Shown: in pieces, positions 7,183 to 13,667 of the stretch
Layout: each line of letters opens with the position of its first letter
Position numbering within the stretch: the stretch's first letter is position 1
DNA from: Candidatus Peregrinibacteria bacterium
GTDB taxonomy: Bacteria; Patescibacteriota; Gracilibacteria; UBA1369; JABINC01
Reading direction: 5' to 3'
Assembly: GCA_030700255.1 (NCBI GenBank)
Contig: JAUYJN010000043.1
Span: forward strand, 80,785-122,242
DNA: 41,458 nt
Position numbers and translations under genes: made by a program
The notes under the pieces: generated by a model
What the model was told of the DNA's origin: nothing
The model's input: the letters and a program-made list of their open reading frames with translations, nothing else
The model's database searches: none

Positions 7183-7878
7183 TCATTCAGGTCGGTGATA
7201 TTTAATGTGCAATACACAGAATTCATTAGTCCATATTTCATTAACTAATTCTCCTTGAAAGAACTGCTTAATTTCCTCAATTTCTTCTTTGCTACGCCAT
7301 TTTGAAGAGTATCTTGTTTTGCTTACAAAAACACCTTTTTCAAAATCAGTCTTTTCTAAATCAGGTTCACCAACCATTTTTGAAACTGAAGGATATAATT
7401 TTGAAACTCCCCAAGAAGATAATGCTTCAGAGCGAAAGAAGGAAATTATGATTTCACCATGGTTTTCTTGAGCGATTTTTTTCATTTCAGACAAAACTTT
7501 TTCCCATTCTCCCTCAATTGTTCCAAGAGTGTTTTGTAGCAAAAGAAGAACGGGATTTTTTACATCTTTATCTCTTAAAATCTCTGAAAGTTTAGTCATA
7601 TCCCCAACAATCATTTCAGCATTTTGAAATTGCTCAGTTCTTCTTTTTAACTCCGGCAACATTTCTGGATTCAGTTCGATAGAAATTACATTTCTCGCAA
7701 TCTTTGCCAGAGTGAGCAAAACACGACCATGGCCTGCACCTAAATCAATAAAAGTTTTGTCTTGGGGAGTTTCAACTCTTAAAATTTCTTCAGTTTCAGT
7801 CTGCATATGTTTTTGTAAAATAGGATCAACAGTTTTTTCAACTAATTCAATATATTCTTTATCTGTGTATTCACGCAT
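7183..7878 (-). CDS. Class I SAM-dependent methyltransferase
   Basis: A 231-residue Rossmann-fold methyltransferase. Motif I is FIDLGAGHGRVLLTLA (about 43-58). The acidic end of strand 2 is SIELNPEM (about 66-73), followed by EMIVGDMTKL (about 88-97) for the adenine contact and a strand VLLLLQNTLGTIEG. The C-terminal half has no features that identify a substrate, so this may modify a small molecule or protein. It is a single-gene unit between two attC-like palindromes. A 13-bp sequence is inverted at its two ends (7182-7194 and 7925-7937), and the stop codon TGA lies inside one copy. This suggests it moved as a cassette. No SD before the ATG. Confidence 0.82.
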   Translation of the reverse strand: MREYTDKEYIELVEKTVDPILQKHMQTETEEILRVETPQDKTFIDLGAGHGRVLLTLAKIARNVISIELNPEMLPELKRRTEQFQNAEMIVGDMTKLSEILRDKDVKNPVLLLLQNTLGTIEGEWEKVLSEMKKIAQENHGEIIISFFRSEALSSWGVSKLYPSVSKMVGEPDLEKTDFEKGVFVSKTRYSSKWRSKEEIEEIKQFFQGELVNEIWTNEFCVLHIKYHRPE

Positions 7879-7924
7879 AATTCTAATAAATGATTAAATA
7901 CTTATATAAATTTTACTTCCGAGT

Positions 7925-7937
7925 CGACCTGAATGAA
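7925..7937. repeat. One arm of a 13-bp inverted repeat flanking the methyltransferase
   Basis: CGACCTGAATGAA here is the exact reverse complement of TTCATTCAGGTCG at 7182-7194. The arms lie about 730 bases apart, one upstream of the start and one across the stop codon of the methyltransferase gene. Confidence 0.7.
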
Positions 7938-7941
7938 TTAC

Positions 7942-8070
7942 GTTTAACGTTCGTGAATAACTGAAGTTTGGTGGCGGTAAAATTTGGAGCGGAGCGACAT
8001 ACCGCCGCCAAATTTGGGAGAGTGAACGTAGCGTTAGCGTAGTGAGTGAACCAGTTATTCATTGTTAGCT
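7942..8070 (-). repeat. Long attC-like element after higA
   Basis: 129 bases with nested complementarity. The outer boxes are GTTTAAC (7942-7948) and GTTAGCT (8064-8070). After a 5-base spacer on one side and a 2-base spacer on the other, TGAATAACTG (7954-7963) pairs perfectly with CAGTTATTCA (8052-8061). A further 14-bp stem is formed by 7966-7979 with 8000-8013 (two G-T pairs). Read with the genes (minus strand), the closing box GTTAAAC is an exact GTTRRRY. The TAA stop of higA lies inside the opening box, a common arrangement in integron cassettes. Confidence 0.55.
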
Positions 8071-8385
8071 GATGTATTTTGGATTCAACTTACTAATCTG
8101 AAGAATTTTTACTTCTATCTTTAATTCTTTTTCTAGTTTGTCTGATTCAAATTCTAGATCGTAATGTGTCTGAAGATTTAACCAAAACTCTGGTGAAGTA
8201 CTAAAGTATTTTCCGAGTCTTAAAGCAGTATCTGCGCTAATAGCTCTTTTCCCATGTACAATTTGGTTTATTCTTATTGCTGGTACATTAATATCTTTTG
8301 CTAAACGGTACTGAGAAATGTCTAACGGAAGTAAAAATTCTTCTTGCAGCACCTCTCCTGGATGTGTTGGTTTAAGCTTAGTCAT
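8065..8385 (-). CDS. higA: HigA-family antitoxin (XRE-type HTH)
   Basis: A 106-residue antitoxin. It opens with the HigA signature PTHPGEVLQEEFL, followed by a helix-turn-helix (about residues 22-70: SQYRLAKDINVPAIRINQIV, then HGKRAISADTALRLGKYF) and the conserved PEFWLNLQTHYDLE. It binds and neutralises HigB and represses the operon by binding operator DNA, most likely the inverted repeat at 8680-8720. It follows higB with a 9-base gap. The C-terminal extension (about 85-106) is Lys/Ile-rich. The stop codon is embedded in the attC-like box, suggesting the gene pair moved as a unit. Confidence 0.92.
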   Translation of the reverse strand: MTKLKPTHPGEVLQEEFLLPLDISQYRLAKDINVPAIRINQIVHGKRAISADTALRLGKYFSTSPEFWLNLQTHYDLEFESDKLEKELKIEVKILQISKLNPKYIS

Positions 8386-8394
8386 AGTATTTGG

Positions 8395-8676
8395 TTAATG
8401 ATAATCAACAATTTCTACATTGTATGCGTTATTTTCTTTCCACTGAAAGCATATTCGCCATTGATCATTTATTTTAATACTGTGTTGATCCTTGCGATCT
8501 CCTGTTAATTTTTCTAAGTGATTGCCAGGAGGGGTGCGTAGATCATTGATGGATATCGCGGCATGAATCATATTTAATTTTCTTAACGCCACTTTTTGAA
8601 TATCTTTTGGTAATTTAAGAGAAATCGTTCTGTTAAAGATTTTTTCCGTCTCTTTACATTTGTATTCTTTAATCAT
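8395..8676 (-). CDS. higB: HigB-type toxin (RelE/ParE fold)
   Basis: A 93-residue toxin of the plasmid-maintenance killer family: the conserved segments LRKLNMIHAA, PPGNHLEKLTGDRKDQHSIK and DQWRICFQW match HigB proteins, and the Arg/Trp-rich last strand is typical. HigB toxins cleave mRNA on the ribosome. The toxin-before-antitoxin order is characteristic of higBA. A promoter-like TATAAT overlaps an inverted repeat a few bases before the ATG, so transcripts may be leaderless or nearly so. The gene looks full length and intact. Confidence 0.9.
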   Translation of the reverse strand: MIKEYKCKETEKIFNRTISLKLPKDIQKVALRKLNMIHAAISINDLRTPPGNHLEKLTGDRKDQHSIKINDQWRICFQWKENNAYNVEIVDYH

Positions 8677-8679
8677 TGA

Positions 8680-8720
8680 ACGATATTATATTGCTTAATA
8701 TTATGTCGCGATAATATCGT
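8680..8720 (-). promoter_or_regulatory. higBA operator/promoter region
   Basis: ACGATATTAT (8680-8689) and ATAATATCGT (8711-8720) are perfect inverted 10-mers, spaced two helical turns apart, directly upstream of the higB ATG. On the minus strand a TATAAT overlaps the inner arm. The arrangement fits autoregulation by the HigA dimer or HigBA complex. Binding is inferred. Confidence 0.6.
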
Positions 8721-8758
8721 ATCACGTTAATATTTTTTATGCAAGAAAAAACGAACCC

Positions 8759-8789
8759 AAAATATTTCGCCTAACTCGCTTTTAGGCGA
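8759..8789. repeat. Short attC-like inverted repeat upstream of higB
   Basis: The 17-mer at 8759-8775, ending in the box GCCTAAC (8769-8775), is identical to 6145-6161. TCGCCTAA (8767-8774) pairs with TTAGGCGA (8782-8789) around a 7-base loop. It marks the right edge of the accessory region. The rest of the 331-base gap (8677-9007) holds the higBA operator and an AT-rich leader for transketolase; I see no gene or clear promoter in it. Confidence 0.6.
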
Positions 8790-9007
8790 GATGTTTGAAT
8801 AAATCACCTCCCTTTTGTACATTTTCTGATGTAAATAAACAAGCTATTTTGATTTTATAAAGAATAAAAGTGAGTTGGTGGCGAATTTCCATTTTGCTAT
8901 TGCGGAAACTGGGGGGATTGTCATAAAGTAGGCTAGGCCTAAGGGAGCATGAGCGAGCGAAGGGTTATATGGCTGATGAATGGTAAGAAAATAAACTAAC
9001 ATTATAT

Positions 9008-10987
9008 ATGGAAATTCCGAAAATTGGTGAAAAATTGGGGGAGGAGCAGGTGAATTTTTTGAAGGCTTTTGCGAAATCATGTAGGAAGTCGATTGTGGAG
9101 ATGGTGGTAAATGCGGATTCCGGGCATCCGGGTGGGTCTTTGTCGACTATTGATTATTTGAGTGTGTTGTATGCTTTTATTTTGAGTCAAAGTGGCGAGC
9201 CTGTGATTGTTTCCAACGGTCATATTTCTCCCGCGGTTTATAGCGTGCTTGCCGAAATGGGATATGTGGACAAGGAGGATGTAGTTGCGAACTTTCGTAA
9301 AGCGGGTTCACGTTTTGAAGGTCATGTGACTCGGCATGTTGACGGAGTTTTTTATGGGACGGGGCCGCTTGGTACCGGGATTTCGGCGGCGGCTGGGTTT
9401 GCGGTGGCTGAGCGAGTTAGAGCTGAACAGAAAGGGGAGACACCGAAAAGAACTTTCGGCGTCTTGGGGGACGGAGAGGCGCAGGAAGGGCAAGTGTATG
9501 AAATGATGAATTTCGCGGCGAAGTATAAAATGGATAATTTCATAGTGTTTATGGATTACAATCAAGTGCAATTGACCGATAGTTTGGCGAAGATTATGCC
9601 ACTTCAAGTTAAGGCGCACTTCCAAGCGGCAGGTTGGAATGTAATAGATGTGGATGGACATGATTATTCGGCTATTTGGCACGCACTCTCGCTAGCGTCC
9701 GCGCCTGTAGCGGATGGCGTGGGTCGTCCTGTTTTACTTCTTGGTCATACGATCATGGGTAAAGGAGCGGGTGAAATGGAAAAAGATGGACTTGAATACA
9801 AAGCAACGTGGCATGGTAAGTCACCGGGGGTAGAGATGGGGGCGGAGGTGATAGCGGGTTTGACTTTGAGTAGTGAGGAGGAAATGATCTTAAAAGCGGG
9901 GATGAATGTGATTCGTGGAAGTCAGAATTTTTGGAAACCGGCTCATCCGAATTTTCCCGTGCATGGCAGTGTGATTGCGGAGTTTGATGCTGGGGAGCCG
10001 CATGTATATGCGGCGGATGAAAAAACTGATTGTAGGTCTGCGTATGGCAATGCGCTTAAAGATTTGGGTAGTCGAAATAAAAATATTCTTGTGTTTGATG
10101 CGGATCTAGAAGGTTCTGTAAAAACAGATGGATTTCATAAAGCCGTTCCGGAGAGATTTTTTCAGTGTGGAATCGCCGAGCAACACATGGTTTCGGCATC
10201 AGGTGGAGCGAGCCTCGACGGATTTATTCCATTTTGTTCTACATTTGGTGCTTTTATGACTAGTCGTGCAAAAGATCAAGCTCGTGTAAATGATATCAAT
10301 CAAGCGAATGTAAAAATGGTTTCTACTCACTGTGGACTTTCTGTAGGAGAAGATGGGCCGACTCATCAAGCGATAGATGATATGGGTGCTTTTCGTCCAT
10401 TTTTTAATACTGTAGTGCTTGAACCGGCTGATCCAAATCATTGTGATCGAATTATTCGTCATGTTGCGAGTCACTATGGGAATTATTACGTAAGAATGGG
10501 GCGACATAAATTACCAACTCTTACAAAGGCTGATGGGTCGATTTTCTTTGATGCGGATTATGTTTTTGAAGAAGGGAAATTTGATTTGCTTAGAGAAGGG
10601 GAGGACATAACGATAGTTGCATCAGGGCCGATGGTGATCAAGGCGCTAGAGGTGATGAATGAGCTCGCAGCTGAAGGTGGGCCAAGTGTTGAAATTATAA
10701 TTGCGAATTCTCCAAGTATTTTGGATGAATCTCTGATAATGGAATCGGTTCAAAAGACCGGTCGGCTCATAACAATTGAAGATCAAAACCCATATACTGG
10801 AATTGGCTCACAAGTAATTGTGATGCTCATCGAAAACGGGGTGACCGGGCCGGACTGGGATCCACTCAAAATTAATAGGATGGGAGTTCGCGAATACCAA
10901 CTCTCAGGTACGCCGGAAGAACTTTATGATATGGCTGGACTTGGGAATGCTGATATCAAAAAAACTATCCTTGAGATGACTAAGTAG
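9008..10987 (+). CDS. tkt: Transketolase
   Basis: A 659-residue single-chain transketolase. The N-terminal motif NADSGHPGGSLSTIDYLSVL (about 35-54) and the thiamine-diphosphate motif GDGEAQEGQVYEMMNFA (154-170) with Asn at about 185 are clear. In the pyrimidine-binding half, GIAEQHM (388-394) carries the catalytic Glu, and GEDGPTHQ (447-454) supplies conserved substrate contacts. It transfers two-carbon units between pentose, hexose and erythrose phosphates. With transaldolase and phosphoketolase in the window it supplies xylulose-5-P for acetyl-phosphate production. DXP synthase was considered, but the conserved blocks and length fit transketolase. The ATG at 9008 is preceded by an AT-rich leader with no SD. 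The N-terminal third is noticeably G-rich compared with its neighbours. Confidence 0.95.
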   Translation: MEIPKIGEKLGEEQVNFLKAFAKSCRKSIVEMVVNADSGHPGGSLSTIDYLSVLYAFILSQSGEPVIVSNGHISPAVYSVLAEMGYVDKEDVVANFRKAGSRFEGHVTRHVDGVFYGTGPLGTGISAAAGFAVAERVRAEQKGETPKRTFGVLGDGEAQEGQVYEMMNFAAKYKMDNFIVFMDYNQVQLTDSLAKIMPLQVKAHFQAAGWNVIDVDGHDYSAIWHALSLASAPVADGVGRPVLLLGHTIMGKGAGEMEKDGLEYKATWHGKSPGVEMGAEVIAGLTLSSEEEMILKAGMNVIRGSQNFWKPAHPNFPVHGSVIAEFDAGEPHVYAADEKTDCRSAYGNALKDLGSRNKNILVFDADLEGSVKTDGFHKAVPERFFQCGIAEQHMVSASGGASLDGFIPFCSTFGAFMTSRAKDQARVNDINQANVKMVSTHCGLSVGEDGPTHQAIDDMGAFRPFFNTVVLEPADPNHCDRIIRHVASHYGNYYVRMGRHKLPTLTKADGSIFFDADYVFEEGKFDLLREGEDITIVASGPMVIKALEVMNELAAEGGPSVEIIIANSPSILDESLIMESVQKTGRLITIEDQNPYTGIGSQVIVMLIENGVTGPDWDPLKINRMGVREYQLSGTPEELYDMAGLGNADIKKTILEMTK

Positions 10988-11032
10988 TTGTCTGGCGAAA
11001 AATATATAATTATAATTTCAAGTTTTTACTTT

Positions 11033-12169
11033 ATGCGCAGATTTTTTTCATTTTTTTATAGGCATGTATGTAAGCCGATTTTGTTTAAATTCGATCCGGA
11101 AAAAGTGCATGATCATTTTATGTGGCTCGGATCGAAGCTCGGTCGGTTTAAATTAGCGAAGGATTTTTTTGAGCAGAACTTTGTTTATAGAGGTGAGAGT
11201 TTGGAGCAAGAAGTGTGCAGCGTTCGCTTCGCGAACCCTGTCGGCATCGCCGGAGGGTTTGATAAAAATGCACGGCTTACTCAAATCATACCAAGTTTAG
11301 GATTTGGATTTCATGAGATTGGGTCGATAACGGCGAAACCTTATGATGGGAATCCGAAGCCACGGCTCAAAAGATTCCCGAAGACGAGGAGCCTTTGGGT
11401 GAATTATGGTTTAAAAAATAAGGGTGCTTCTGTCATTCATGATGATTTGAAAAATATTTTGAGTTCTGGCGGAGAATTTAAGATTCCTCTTTTTGTAAAT
11501 GTGGCTAAGACAAATTGCAAAGAAACCGCTGAAGTGAAGATCGCGGTTGAGGATTATTGCGAGAGCGTGAAGATTTTTTCTGATATGGCGAGTGCATTTA
11601 CTATAAATATATCTTGTCCAAATGCTTTTGGTGGACAGCCATTTCATAAGCCGGAAGATTTGGAGGCTTTATTGTTTGGGTTGGATAAATTACAGCCATT
11701 GTCTCAATTGATATTTCTAAAAATCTCTCCAGAACTTACAAATTTGGAAATAGACAGCTTGCTTGCTGTTTGTGATAAACACAAAGTTGATGGAATTATT
11801 ATTTCAAATCTTCGGAAGAAAAAAGTTGATGAAGATTTTGATCCAAGTGAAAGATTTCTGGTTGCAGAGCACGGTGGGCTCTCTGGTAAATATTTGGAGC
11901 CGCTCGCCGATAATATGCTCAAGTACATTGCGACAAAAGTTAAGCACAAAGATTGTAATCCATATGTGCTTATAGGGCTCGGCGGTATCTTCACCGCAGA
12001 AGATGCTTATCGCAAGATTCGCCTTGGTGCGACACTTGTTCAACTTATCACCGGTATGATTTTTGAAGGCCCACAAGTTATAGGAGAGATCAATGAAGGC
12101 TTAGCAAAGCTCTTAATACGTGACGGCTTCTCGAATATAAGCGAAGCCATCGGTGCCGATATAAATTAA
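11033..12169 (+). CDS. pyrD: Dihydroorotate dehydrogenase, class 2-like, with a Cys at the catalytic position
   Basis: Oxidises dihydroorotate to orotate in pyrimidine synthesis, with FMN. I chose the ATG at 11033 (378 residues): the frame is open back to a TTG at 10988, but the added residues look like untranslated leader. The N-terminal helical extension (MRRFFSFFYRHVCKPILFKF, then DPEKVHDHF), which in class 2 enzymes inserts into the membrane and binds quinone, is present. The FMN barrel motifs follow: VGIAGGFDKNA (70-80), EIGSIT, NPKPRLKRFP and later GVGG-like LIGLGGIFTAEDAYRKI. At INISCPNAFG (191-200) Cys195 stands where class 2 enzymes have the catalytic Ser; class 1 enzymes have Cys. 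The gene follows tkt by 45 bases, probably in one transcript. Confidence 0.9.
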   Translation: MRRFFSFFYRHVCKPILFKFDPEKVHDHFMWLGSKLGRFKLAKDFFEQNFVYRGESLEQEVCSVRFANPVGIAGGFDKNARLTQIIPSLGFGFHEIGSITAKPYDGNPKPRLKRFPKTRSLWVNYGLKNKGASVIHDDLKNILSSGGEFKIPLFVNVAKTNCKETAEVKIAVEDYCESVKIFSDMASAFTINISCPNAFGGQPFHKPEDLEALLFGLDKLQPLSQLIFLKISPELTNLEIDSLLAVCDKHKVDGIIISNLRKKKVDEDFDPSERFLVAEHGGLSGKYLEPLADNMLKYIATKVKHKDCNPYVLIGLGGIFTAEDAYRKIRLGATLVQLITGMIFEGPQVIGEINEGLAKLLIRDGFSNISEAIGADIN

Positions 12170-12247
12170 TTTCCGTTTAAGATTGATTCTTGATGCCAAA
12201 GTCTTCATAATGGCGTACGAATATTTATAATTTAAAATAAAAATAAA

Positions 12248-12955
12248 ATGGCAAAAAGAAAGAAAATGAAAATTGATCCATGGATGATGTCTACGGTTGC
12301 TTTGCTGGTGCTTGTGCTTGGATTTGTAGGAGGTAATTTTTTCAGTTCATTTACTGGTGATGGGACGCCTGATGTGGATTTTGTACTTGGAGAGAGGAGT
12401 GGTGGAGTAAATGGTAGTGAAGGATATGGTGAAGCGGACGCCCCGGTTGTGATCAAAGAATTTAGTGATTTTCAATGTCCTTACTGTCAGAGATTTTTTG
12501 CTAATACTTTGCCATCTATAGAGGAGGCATACATCAAGACCGGTAAAGTACGAATTGAATATAAAGATTTTCCACTTGGTTCTCATCAAAATGCTAAACC
12601 TGCCGCTATTGCCGCTCGTTGTGCCGGAGCACAGGGGAATTACTGGGGTATGCATGATGTGCTTTTTCTAAATCATGAGGCTTGGGCTTCATCCTTGGAT
12701 CCGAAATCTGTATTTAAAGCTATGGCAAAGGCGCTTAAATTAAATGAAAAGAAATTCGCTGTTTGTCTTGAAAGTACTGAGTTCAATGCATTGATAGACG
12801 CAGACCAAGCTGAAGGAGCTAGGGCCGGTATGACCGGTACGCCAGGTTTCCTTATCAATGGTGAAAAAATAGTTGGGGCTATGCCATTTGCTACATTCCA
12901 AGCGATTATTGATCCAATGCTAAATCCGCAGGCGGAAGAAGATACTGTTCAGTAA
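12248..12955 (+). CDS. Membrane-anchored DsbA-like thiol-disulphide oxidoreductase
   Basis: A 235-residue protein with one N-terminal membrane anchor (about 14-34, after the basic MAKRKKMK) and an extracytoplasmic thioredoxin-fold domain. The active site is FQCPYCQRFF with Cys77 and Cys80. The cis-proline loop is GMTGTPGFLI, and an inserted helical domain lies between, as in DsbA/BdbD-type proteins. It probably forms or isomerises disulphides in exported proteins. Several exported or membrane proteins in the window carry cysteine pairs. An A-rich leader (AAAATAAAAATAAA) precedes the ATG instead of an SD. No partner DsbB/VKOR gene is visible here. Confidence 0.88.
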   Translation: MAKRKKMKIDPWMMSTVALLVLVLGFVGGNFFSSFTGDGTPDVDFVLGERSGGVNGSEGYGEADAPVVIKEFSDFQCPYCQRFFANTLPSIEEAYIKTGKVRIEYKDFPLGSHQNAKPAAIAARCAGAQGNYWGMHDVLFLNHEAWASSLDPKSVFKAMAKALKLNEKKFAVCLESTEFNALIDADQAEGARAGMTGTPGFLINGEKIVGAMPFATFQAIIDPMLNPQAEEDTVQ

Positions 12956-12961
12956 AAAGCG

Positions 12962-12989
12962 TTGACTTCAAGCATTCTGCATATATAAT
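12962..12989 (+). promoter_or_regulatory. Sigma-70-type promoter for the tRNA-Glu genes
   Basis: TTGACT (12962-12967), a 16-base spacer and a perfect TATAAT (12984-12989), 54 bases before the first tRNA. It is one of the best promoter matches in the window and fits a stable-RNA gene. Confidence 0.75.
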
Positions 12990-13043
12990 TCTCAAGCTTT
13001 CTAAGGGGTTTGTATCCTGTAAGCAAGTTCTTATTTACATAGT

Positions 13044-13118
13044 GGCCCGTTCGTCTAGTGGTTAGGACGTCAGGTTTTCATCCTGGTAACAGGAGTTCGA
13101 TTCTCCTACGGGCTACCA
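13044..13118 (+). tRNA. tRNA-Glu (anticodon UUC)
   Basis: A 75-base cloverleaf. Acceptor GGCCCGT pairs with ACGGGCT (first pair G-U), the D-arm is TCTAGTGGTTAGGA, the anticodon stem TCAGG/CCTGG encloses loop TTTTCAT (anticodon TTC at 13077-13079), the T-arm is AGGAG-TTCGATT-CTCCT, and the discriminator is A. CCA is encoded (13116-13118). It decodes GAA/GAG. Confidence 0.95.
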
Positions 13119-13152
13119 TTCTGTAATTTAAGAAATGGTAACTCAAAAATAT

Positions 13153-13227
13153 GGCCCGTTCGTCTAGTGGTTAGGACATCAGGTTCTCATCCTGGAAACA
13201 GGAGTTCGATTCTCCTACGGGCTACCA
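13153..13227 (+). tRNA. tRNA-Glu (anticodon CUC)
   Basis: 75 bases, nearly identical to the tRNA 34 bases upstream. The anticodon loop is TTCTCAT (anticodon CTC at 13186-13188). It differs from the first copy by the base before the anticodon stem, the wobble base and one variable-loop base. CCA is encoded. A tandem duplication followed by an anticodon change explains the pair. It decodes GAG. Confidence 0.95.
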
Positions 13228-13231
13228 TTTT

Positions 13232-13588
13232 TTAGTAGTTTTTTGCTGTCCTTGTTGAACCTATGCTGTAGTTAACATCGCTTATATTAACCATTTGGCG
13301 CATTTGTGCGTTTTTTTCTATTTCTTTGAAGGCGGTTGCATTTACTATATTACTCTCAATTCTTTTAGATTCGTTTTTAAGTTGTTTATTTGTAAGTTGA
13401 AGCTCATTGAGTTGGTATCCTAGTACTGTTTTTTGTCCATTTATCATAAAATAAGCAGCTCCTATCACAAGGTTAAGTATGATAACCGTTGCTATGAGCA
13501 TTTTATACCCTGATTTAACTTCAGAAGTTAGGGTTTTTTTGCGTGTTACCTTCTTTTTATTTTTGATTCTTTCTAAATCAATTGTCAT
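13232..13588 (-). CDS. FtsL/FtsB-like bitopic division protein
   Basis: I prefer the start at 13586-13588 (MTIDLERIKNKKK, 118 residues). The frame also allows an upstream ATG at 13636, but the 16 extra residues are unlike the family. Layout: a basic cytoplasmic tail, one membrane segment (about 30-50, MLIATVIILNLVIGAAYFMI), then a coiled coil (about 55-95) with regular hydrophobic spacing (LNELQLTNKQLKNESKRIES) and a short tail. This is the architecture of the septal proteins FtsL and FtsB. Sequence conservation in these families is too low to choose between them. Its neighbours (SLH-RlpA, Jag, YidC) are envelope genes. It converges on the tRNA pair, 4 bases away. Confidence 0.55.
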   Translation of the reverse strand: MTIDLERIKNKKKVTRKKTLTSEVKSGYKMLIATVIILNLVIGAAYFMINGQKTVLGYQLNELQLTNKQLKNESKRIESNIVNATAFKEIEKNAQMRQMVNISDVNYSIGSTRTAKNY

Positions 13589-13667
13589 ATAGTAGTTTTC
13601 TCTATGTGTTTGATTCTTTCGTGCATGATATACCATAAATTTCAGTTTTCAAAGAAAATTAGTTGCT

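Noticed and set aside
6887-7186. 99-codon minus-strand frame starting at 7186
   Set aside because: Its first 60 codons run through the attC-like palindrome and the direct repeats and have no protein-like pattern; only the part after 7006 looks coding.
8844-9080. 78-codon minus-strand frame overlapping the tkt start
   Set aside because: It runs antisense into the conserved tkt start and has no recognisable features; it is a shadow of the leader and coding DNA.
10988-11032. TTG start for pyrD directly after the tkt stop
   Set aside because: The 15 extra residues are unlike the family, and the ATG at 11033 gives the usual PyrD N-terminus.
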